Shown piece by piece: positions 1 through 6,000 of a stretch of 10,695 nt of DNA (its first letter is position 1; each line of letters begins with the position of its first letter). The notes beneath the pieces were generated by a model. The model worked only from the letters and a program-made list of their open reading frames with translations. It did not search any database and was not told the DNA's origin. A program made the translations under genes and the position numbers. This DNA comes from Deltaproteobacteria bacterium (GTDB lineage: Bacteria > Desulfobacterota > GWC2-55-46), in the NCBI GenBank assembly GCA_030646655.1, contig JAUSLB010000086.1, positions 1-10,695 on the forward strand, given 5' to 3'.

Positions 1-1262
1 TCCTCCCGCTCGGAAGGGACTATATATATGTCGCTCTCGTGGGCCATGTGGTGCTGGCGGTCGTGATATGGTTCCTTGCGTTCGAGGGCTTCCTCTGGAC
101 GCTTACGAGCACGGCGCATTTAGCTCAACGCGAATGGAGCAGATCCCTTGGCTGGGCGTCCCTCGCCTTAGCCGCTTCAGGGATGGGGCTTATAGTCGTT
201 GCGGCCGTCTTCGGCCTCGGCACAGCAGAGCTTGCCAACTATGTGCCTGTGCTCCTTACCCCTGTTTTCTACACGGGGCTCTTCCTTTTCGCAGCAGGGA
301 TACTCCTTAATTTAATAAATACCTTTGCCTCTGTCATCATAGCATCCAAGTCCGGCAAAAAGCTCCCCATAATCACCTTCGGCATGCTGGCATCCGGGAT
401 AGCGGTAGCGGTAGCGTTCATCTCTTTCGGGCTTTCAGGGTACTTCCAGCTATCGACAGGCAAGATTTACCTCGACTTCGAGAGGCTGTTCTGGGGTGGA
501 GGGCACATACTGCAGTTCGCGAACACGATAGCCATGACAGCGGCTTGGATCTATCTTTCAAGCCTCGTATTAAAGAGGGAGGCGATAGGGGAGGGCTCCT
601 CAAAGCTCCTCTACATCCTCTACCTTTTATTCGTCATCCCGGCGCCGTTCATATATTTTATATACGACACGTCGGCTCAGGCCTATAAGGACAGTTTTAC
701 CATGCTGATGCAGTGGGGGCTCGGGCCTTCGACGGCCATATTCATGCTCGCCATCTTTAGCCTGATAATTAAAAGCGAAAGGCCGTGGAGAAACCCCGGC
801 TTTTCTTCCCTTGTCCTTTCGATGGGCGTATTCATGCTCGGCGGCCTAATAGCCCTTAACATAAGCGGGGTGAACACAAAGATACCGGCCCATTACCACT
901 GCGTAATAGGCGCGGTCACCATAGCCTTCATGGGGCTTTTCTACGAGATAGTCCCTGCCTTCGGCAGAAAGGTCTACAGCCCAAGGATGGCAACTATACA
1001 GCCGTACCTTTATTCCCTCGGCATAATACTCTTTGCCGTAGGGCTGTATCTGGCGGGCTCGCACGGGGTTGCGAGAAAGACCTACGGGAGCGAGCAGAAC
1101 CTGAATAACCTCGGGAAACTCATCGGCATGAGCGTAATGGGGATAGGAGGGCTCGTTGCCATCAGCGGCGGCATAATATTCGTCCTTAACGCCATGCTTA
1201 CGCTTTTCGGCAGTCAGAAGGCTCATGCCGTCTCCCTTGCCGAGGGGCACGGCAGGGCCTGA
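1..1262 (+). CDS. Heme-copper oxidase subunit I homologue, 5'-truncated by window edge, lacking the paired CuB histidines
   Basis: Polytopic inner-membrane protein of the heme-copper oxidase / NO reductase subunit I superfamily. The frame is open from base 3 (LPLGRDYIYVAL, then the GTG codon at 39), so that GTG is internal and the true start lies left of the window; 419 residues are visible. Numbering from the codon at 39: H3 in the first full helix fits the low-spin heme ligand of TM2. H156 in FWGGGHILQF fits the TM6 CuB ligand. H285 and H287 in HYHCVIGAV fit the TM10 pair that binds the high-spin and low-spin hemes. Spacing from H156 to H285 is 129 residues, close to canonical oxidases. No histidine lies between 156 and 285, so the TM7 His-His pair is absent; that stretch reads FIYFIYDTSAQAYKD. 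The TM6 tyrosine expected four residues after the histidine is also missing (F160). ctaB follows, supporting a respiratory role. A divergent oxidase, a NO reductase-like enzyme, or an electron-transfer subunit without oxygen chemistry are all possible. Superfamily membership is solid; activity is unknown. Confidence 0.85.
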   Translation, partial: LPLGRDYIYVALVGHVVLAVVIWFLAFEGFLWTLTSTAHLAQREWSRSLGWASLALAASGMGLIVVAAVFGLGTAELANYVPVLLTPVFYTGLFLFAAGILLNLINTFASVIIASKSGKKLPIITFGMLASGIAVAVAFISFGLSGYFQLSTGKIYLDFERLFWGGGHILQFANTIAMTAAWIYLSSLVLKREAIGEGSSKLLYILYLLFVIPAPFIYFIYDTSAQAYKDSFTMLMQWGLGPSTAIFMLAIFSLIIKSERPWRNPGFSSLVLSMGVFMLGGLIALNISGVNTKIPAHYHCVIGAVTIAFMGLFYEIVPAFGRKVYSPRMATIQPYLYSLGIILFAVGLYLAGSHGVARKTYGSEQNLNNLGKLIGMSVMGIGGLVAISGGIIFVLNAMLTLFGSQKAHAVSLAEGHGRA

Positions 1263-1271
1263 TTTTTTTTT
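1235..1271 (+). terminator. Possible Rho-independent terminator overlapping the oxidase-homologue stop codon
   Basis: CCTTGCCG (1235-1242) can pair with CGGCAGGG (1250-1257), with one G-U pair and a 7-base loop. Nine T residues follow at 1263-1271. The five bases between stem and T run include the stop codon, which is a longer gap than in a classical terminator. If it works, it would lower transcription into ctaB. Weak call. Confidence 0.3.
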
Positions 1272-1274
1272 AAT

Positions 1275-1364
1275 CCCTCTACTAGAGGGTTCAATTCCCC
1301 GAAGCTTGCTTCGAGACTTTTTCAGCCGTAGAGGACTTCGATACCTAAGCTGCTTGCTGCGGGG
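1275..1364. repeat. Palindrome-rich spacer between the oxidase homologue and ctaB
   Basis: This 141-base gap is packed with inverted repeats. CCCTC/GAGGG pairs at 1275-1289. CGAAG-CTTG-CTTCG forms a hairpin at 1300-1313. CCTCTAC (1276-1282) pairs with GTAGAGG (1328-1334), enclosing that hairpin. CCCCGAAGC (1297-1305) matches the reverse complement of GCTGCGGGG (1356-1364) at 8 of 9 positions. The 12-mer GACTTTTTCAGC at 1315-1326 also occurs at the end of the repeat near 9811. This looks like remnants of short palindromic dispersed elements rather than a gene. Element boundaries cannot be fixed from one locus. Confidence 0.4.
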
Positions 1365-1403
1365 AGGTTCATTCGCGGCACAACTCATTTTTAGGAGGCC
1401 CAC

Positions 1404-2270
1404 TTGGGGATAAAAAGCTATCTCCCGCTCTTTAAATTAAGGATCTGCAGCCTCATCACCTTCAGCGCGGTCGTCGGCCTCATAGGCTCGCAGACAGGGA
1501 GCCTTTCGGCGAGCAAGCTCTTCTTCCTTATAGTGGCTACCATGCTCGCCTCCGCCTCCGCGAGCGCCTTCAACCATTACTTCGACAGCGACATAGACTC
1601 CGTCATGAAGAGAACTTCGAGGCGGCCTCTGCCTTCAGGCGGAGCCAGCTCAAGGTTCGTCCTCGCAATAGCAGGCGCGCTCTTCATGCTCTCGCTCTTC
1701 GTATCGTTTAAGGCGTTGAACCACATGGTGGCCATACATCTCGCGCTCGGCGCCTTTGTCTATGCCATACTGTATACCGCGTGGCTTAAGAGGAGGAGCT
1801 GGCTCAATATAATAATAGGCGGGCTTGCCGGAAGCTTCGCGGTGCTCGCGGGAGGGGCCTCGGCCACCCCTGAGTTCTGTATGCCACCGGTGCTTTTGGC
1901 GATAGTGATGTTCTTCTGGACGCCGTCGCACTTCTGGAGCTTTGCGATCTATCATAAGGAGGATTACGAGAGGGCCGGGGTTCCGATGCTGCCAGTCGTA
2001 ATAGGCGACAACAGGACCGCGCTCTATATACTTATAAACACGATTCTGCTTGTGGCCTCTTCCCTCGTGCCGTTCTTTATGGGCTACAACGGCTGGATAT
2101 ACTTCATTACGGCCTTGCTTGTGGGCGGGTATTTCGTGGGCTGGAACATAAGGCTGCTTAAGAGGCCCGCGAAGGAGGTCGCGTGGAAGAACTTCAAGGT
2201 CTCGATGATGTATCTCGGGGCGCTTTTCACATCCGTAATAATAGAGGCCGCCTTCAGGCCTTTTATGTAG
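1404..2270 (+). CDS. ctaB: Protoheme IX farnesyltransferase (heme O synthase)
   Basis: Integral membrane prenyltransferase of the UbiA superfamily that transfers a farnesyl group from farnesyl diphosphate to the vinyl side chain of heme b, giving heme O for heme-copper oxidases. At 288 residues it has the usual family length. The first Asp-rich motif is NHYFDSDID at residues 57-65 (N57, D61, D65), followed by the basic KRTSRRPLP at 69-77. The second conserved stretch, HFWSFAIYHKEDYERAGVPM, begins at residue 176 (H176, D187). Several hydrophobic helices fill the rest. The start is TTG at 1404, chosen because AGGAGG at 1393-1398 sits five bases upstream and the protein then begins in the family's usual way. 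It follows the oxidase homologue by 141 bases in the same direction, which suggests it supplies heme O to that complex. No heme A synthase (CtaA) is visible here. The symbol cyoE is used for the same enzyme. Confidence 0.95.
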   Translation: MGIKSYLPLFKLRICSLITFSAVVGLIGSQTGSLSASKLFFLIVATMLASASASAFNHYFDSDIDSVMKRTSRRPLPSGGASSRFVLAIAGALFMLSLFVSFKALNHMVAIHLALGAFVYAILYTAWLKRRSWLNIIIGGLAGSFAVLAGGASATPEFCMPPVLLAIVMFFWTPSHFWSFAIYHKEDYERAGVPMLPVVIGDNRTALYILINTILLVASSLVPFFMGYNGWIYFITALLVGGYFVGWNIRLLKRPAKEVAWKNFKVSMMYLGALFTSVIIEAAFRPFM

Positions 2271-2287
2271 GAAAAGGCCTCTATTAT
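2238..2287. other. Overlapping alternative hairpins across the ctaB stop codon
   Basis: ATAATAGAGGCC (2238-2249) and GGCCTCTATTAT (2276-2287) are a perfect 12-base inverted repeat. Inside it, GGCCTTTT (2257-2264) and AAAAGGCC (2272-2279) form a perfect 8-base stem with a 7-base loop containing the stop. Both stems use bases 2276-2279, so they exclude one another. No T run follows, so this is not a classical terminator; it may shape the mRNA 3' end or separate ctaB from the next promoter. Confidence 0.4.
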
Positions 2288-2310
2288 CTGAAAAAAGATT
2301 TACAAAGTTC

Positions 2311-2337
2311 TTGACAAGGCGTTTTTTTGATTGTAAT
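2311..2337 (+). promoter_or_regulatory. Candidate sigma70 promoter for the cytochrome c gene
   Basis: A perfect -35 box TTGACA (2311-2316) is followed after 15 bases by TGTAAT (2332-2337), 5 of 6 to the -10 consensus. The spacer is shorter than the ideal 17; TAATCT at 2334 would give 17 but matches poorly. Transcription would start near 2345, about 30 bases before the ATG, so the cytochrome can be made independently of ctaB. Confidence 0.55.
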
Positions 2338-2377
2338 CTTGGAGTTCAAATTCTTTTTGAAAAGGAGGATCGTATAC

Positions 2378-2713
2378 ATGAAGAAATTGTTAGGAATTGG
2401 GGTGCTTGCCCTCGGGGTAGCCTTCTCAGGGTCAGCTCTTGCTGCTGACGGGGCCGCAATCTTCAAGGCAAAATGCTCGCCTTGCCACGGGGCAGAGGGT
2501 CAGGGGACGGCCATGGCGCCGGCTTTCAAGGGGAATGCGTTCATTATGGACAGCAAGGTAGAGGACATCACCGCGGTAATAAAGAGCGGCCGCGAGGGCG
2601 CAGCGAAGAAGTACAAGCAGTTCGCCATCGGCATGCCCGCGCAGAAGACAATGACAGATGAGGAGATCAAGGCGGTAGTAGAGTTCCAGAAGACTCTGGC
2701 AGCAGCGAAGTAA
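2378..2713 (+). CDS. Small periplasmic class I c-type cytochrome
   Basis: An exported monoheme cytochrome c that likely shuttles electrons in the periplasm, plausibly to or from the neighbouring oxidase-type complex. The 111-residue precursor starts with a Sec signal peptide (MKK, hydrophobic core, then SGSALA, with cleavage predicted after A22), leaving a mature protein of about 89 residues. The heme-binding motif CSPCH is at residues 33-37, with H37 as proximal ligand. M86 in GMPAQ is the likely distal ligand; M92 is an alternative. The ending, MTDEEIKAVVEFQKTL, is typical of the C-terminal helix of class I cytochromes. The frame stays open upstream to 2327, but the ATG at 2378 is preferred: AAAGGAGG at 2361-2368 lies nine bases before it and a clean signal peptide begins there. 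It has its own promoter and a strong terminator, so it is probably monocistronic. The exact redox partner is inferred only from neighbours. Confidence 0.93.
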   Translation: MKKLLGIGVLALGVAFSGSALAADGAAIFKAKCSPCHGAEGQGTAMAPAFKGNAFIMDSKVEDITAVIKSGREGAAKKYKQFAIGMPAQKTMTDEEIKAVVEFQKTLAAAK

Positions 2714-2737
2714 TAAAAATTTTTCCGCAGCAAATTT

Positions 2738-2769
2738 AAAGCCCGGATTTAAATCCGGGCTTTTTTTTT
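2738..2769 (+). terminator. Palindromic Rho-independent terminator after cytochrome c
   Basis: GCCCGGATTTAAATCCGGGC (2741-2760) is a perfect palindrome, extended by AAA on the left and TTT on the right to 26 bases (2738-2763). T residues run to 2769. It ends the cytochrome transcript. The A-rich left flank means it could also act on the minus strand. Confidence 0.88.
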
Positions 2770-2898
2770 GGGGCCGTTAGCGCTTCGGCGCACCGCTATT
2801 TTGGGTCATAGAAGGCGCATTAATATCACTAATATAACAATACCTTTGTTCCTTCGGAAATAAGGGTTTTTACCTCATTTTTTACGGCAAAGAGCCTG
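2770..2898. other. Noncoding spacer with two small hairpins
   Basis: No convincing reading frame on either strand in the 376 bases between cytochrome c and the next gene. Within this part, GCGC-TTCG-GCGC (2780-2791) is a compact UUCG tetraloop hairpin. ACCTTT (2842-2847) pairs with AAGGGT (2862-2867, one G-U pair) around an inner TTCC/GGAA stem, and a T run extends to 2871. The second hairpin resembles a weak terminator, but no transcript that it would end is evident. Confidence 0.35.
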
Positions 2899-2927
2899 TT
2901 GACAAGGGTGTTGAAATCGTCGATAAT
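2899..2927 (+). promoter_or_regulatory. Strong candidate sigma70 promoter for the activase gene
   Basis: TTGACA (2899-2904) is a perfect -35 box, the spacer is exactly 17 bases, and GATAAT (2922-2927) matches the -10 consensus at 5 of 6. Transcription would start near 2934, leaving a leader of roughly 155 bases before the TTG start at 3090. Confidence 0.7.
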
Positions 2928-2933
2928 AGAAGT

Positions 2934-3089
2934 CGTTGTTTCATACAATTTCCTTCATTCGGTTTACCTTACAAAATCAAAATTTCGTTAAGCTGTACCG
3001 CAATACCTTTGCCTTGCCATGAAGAGGCGTATCAAGTTGATGTGCAGTAAAGGCCTTTTTTCTAAGGCCGAATTTCCGGAGGTGCAAAG
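2934..3089 (+). other. Long 5' leader of the activase mRNA
   Basis: From the predicted start point to the coding region there are about 155 bases with no supported gene. GGCCTT (3052-3057) and AAGGCC (3064-3069) form a 6-base stem with a 6-base loop, ending eight bases before the ribosome-binding site GGAGGT (3078-3083). I recognise no known riboswitch class. The length leaves room for post-transcriptional control, but that is inference. Confidence 0.35.
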
Positions 3090-6000
3090 TTGTCAGGCAA
3101 AGTCTATGTCGGCATTGATATCGGCTCGGTAAGCGCGAATACGGTAGTCCTTGATGAACATAAAAATATCCTCGAAGAGCATTACACCCGCACAAAAGGC
3201 GAGCCGCTGGAGACCTCTGTCGTTCTCCTGAACCAGATAATAAAAAAATACGGGTTCGGTTCCATAAAGCTCGTCGCGGCCACAGGCTCGGGCGGGAAAT
3301 TAATCGCCCCCTTTATAGGCGCGGGCTTCACGAACGAGGTAATAGCTCAGGCAAAGGCCACAGAGGTCTTTCACCCTGAGGTGAGGACCATGATCGAGAT
3401 GGGCGGGCAGGACGCCAAGCTCATCTTCCTCGCCCCGGAAGGAGAGGCGGGAAAGCTCAGGATAGCGGATTTTCAGATGAACTCTGTCTGCGCCGCGGGC
3501 ACAGGGTCATTTCTTGATCAGCAGGCGTACAGGCTGAACCTCACTATAGAGGAGTTCGGCCATCTCGCCTTAAAGAGCAAGAACCCGCCGCGCGTTGCCG
3601 GAAGGTGCAGCGTCTTTGCCAAGAGCGACATGATACACCTCCAGCAGACAGCCACCCCTGACTACGATATAGTGGCAGGGCTCTGCTACGCCGTTGCGAG
3701 GAACTTTAAGGCCACTATAGGAAAGGGCAAGGAATTCATCGCCCCGGTATCCTTTCAGGGGGGCGTGGCCGCGAACCTCGGCGTAAGGAAGGCATTCAAG
3801 GACGTCCTTGAGCTCGATGAGAAGGACTATATCGTCCCGGCCCATTACGCCTCGATGGGCGCGCTCGGGGCGGTATTCACCTGCCTTGAATCGGGCAAGG
3901 GCATAGGTGAATTCAAGGGCGTAGCCGAGCTTGAGGCGTACATATCTTCCGGCAGGAAGAACGAAAGGTCCCTTGAGAAGCTGACGCGGCCCCTTAAGCA
4001 CCCTTCCATGAATGAGACCTCTGCAGGCTATCCTCTGGAGAAGGGCAAAAAGACAGAGTGCTACCTCGGGGTCGATGTCGGCTCCACCTCCACGAACGTT
4101 ATCCTCATAGACAAAGACCTTAAGCTCGTAACAAAGAGGTATCTCGCCACGGCGGGCCGCCCCCTCGAGGCCGTAAGGAAGGGGCTCCTTGAGGTATCGG
4201 ATGAGTGCGGGGAGTATGTGGATATCATAGGCGTGGGCACTACAGGCTCGGGCAGGTACCTATCAGGCGACTTCATCGGCGCCGATATAATCCGTAACGA
4301 GATAACGGCTCAGGCGACGGCCGCGGCCGTTATCGACAACGAGGTCGATACCATATTCGAGATAGGCGGGCAGGATTCCAAGTACATAGCCCTCAAAGAC
4401 GGGGTCGTCGTCGATTTTGAGATGAACAAGGTCTGCGCCGCAGGCACGGGGTCGTTCCTGGAGGAGCAGGCCGAAAGGCTCGGCATAAGCATAAAAGGCG
4501 AGTTCAGCAATTTAGCTCTCGGCTGTTCAAACCCGCCGCCGATGGGCGAGAGGTGCACGGTCTTTATAGAATCCGACATGGTACACTACCAGCAGAGGGG
4601 CGTTGAGAAGGACGGGCTTGTCGCCGGGCTTTCGTACTCTATCGTCCAAAATTACCTTAACAGGGTCGTCGGCGACAGACGCATCGGCAATAAGATATTC
4701 TTCCAGGGAGGCACGGCCGCGAACCTGGGGGTCGTCGCGGCATTCGAGAAGGTTACCGGAAAGCCGATAACCGTCCCGGAGCACCACGACGTCACAGGAG
4801 CGATAGGCGCGGCGATACTCGCCTTGAGAGAGATGGCCCCAAAGCAGAAGACGAAGTTCAAGGGATTTGACCTAAGCAGGAAAAAGTACGAATTGCAGTC
4901 CTTCGAGTGCAGGGACTGCTCGAACGTCTGCGAGATAAGGAAGGTCGTGATGGAGGGCGAGGCCCCCCTGTATTACGGCGGCAGGTGCGAAAAGTACGAT
5001 GTGAAGAGGGGCGATAAAAACAACGCCCATCTCCCCGACCTCTTCAAGGACAGGGAAAAGATACTCTTCTCGACATACACCGGCAAGGTGGCCGGCAAGG
5101 ACGCCCCGGTCATAGGCGTGCCGAGGATGCTCTTTATCTACGAGATGTACCCTTTCTGGAAGGCGTTTTTCGATAACTTGGGCTTCAGGGTCCAGCTCTC
5201 CTCGCCGACGAACAAGGAGATCATCAAGAACGGCATCGAGAGGATAGTCACTGAGACCTGTTTCCCCGTAAAGGTCGCGCACGGGCATGTAAACGAGCTA
5301 ATAGACAAGGGCGTAAAGAAGATATTCCTCCCGAGCATCGTGAACTTTAGGCCCGCGAAGGAAGGCCACCAGTTCACGCAGCTCTGCCCATACGTCCAGA
5401 CCATCCCGTACCTTTCGAAGTCCGCCTTTGACTTCAAGAAAGACGGCATAGAGGTATTGGCCCCGGTCTTCCACTTCAACCAGAGGGAGGCCGGGCTTAA
5501 GAAGGAGTTCCACGAGTTCGGAAAGACCCTCGGCAAGGACAGATCGAGCGTCGATAAGGCTTTGAAGGCCGCATTCGCCGCTTGGGATGAGTTCGGAAAC
5601 AGATTGCTTACGAGGGGCAAAGAGGTATTGGACAGCCTCAAAGAAGAAGACACGGCCCTCGTGATAGTCGGAAGGGCGTATAACACGGCGGATTCGGGGA
5701 TAAACCTGGAATTGCCGCAGAAACTCCGCGATATGGGCACCATAGCCATCCCCTATGACATGCTCCCGATCGACTCCGTAATCGACGAGGCGCTGGCAAA
5801 AGACATGTACTGGAAGAGCGGACAGAGGATACTGGCCGCGGCAAAGCTTGTAAAGGACGACACTCGCCTCTTCGCGGTCTACATAACGAACTTCGGATGC
5901 GGCCCTGATTCTCTCATAACGCACTTCTACAAGGACGCCTCCGCCGGAAAGCCCTTCCTCCAGCTCGAGATAGACGAGCACTCGGCTGACGCCGGGGCCA

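Noticed and set aside
846..1403. 185-residue minus-strand frame over the oxidase homologue and spacer
   Set aside because: It is antisense to conserved oxidase helices, and its N-terminal end comes from the palindromic spacer. No family features.
2770..2898. tRNA, riboswitch or CRISPR in the largest noncoding stretch
   Set aside because: No cloverleaf, no recognisable riboswitch core and no repeat-spacer periodicity; only small hairpins are present.
3019..3132. Possible 37-residue leader peptide overlapping the activase start
   Set aside because: The ATG has no Shine-Dalgarno sequence and the frame overlaps the main start by 43 bases without recognisable composition. Leader-peptide control cannot be supported.
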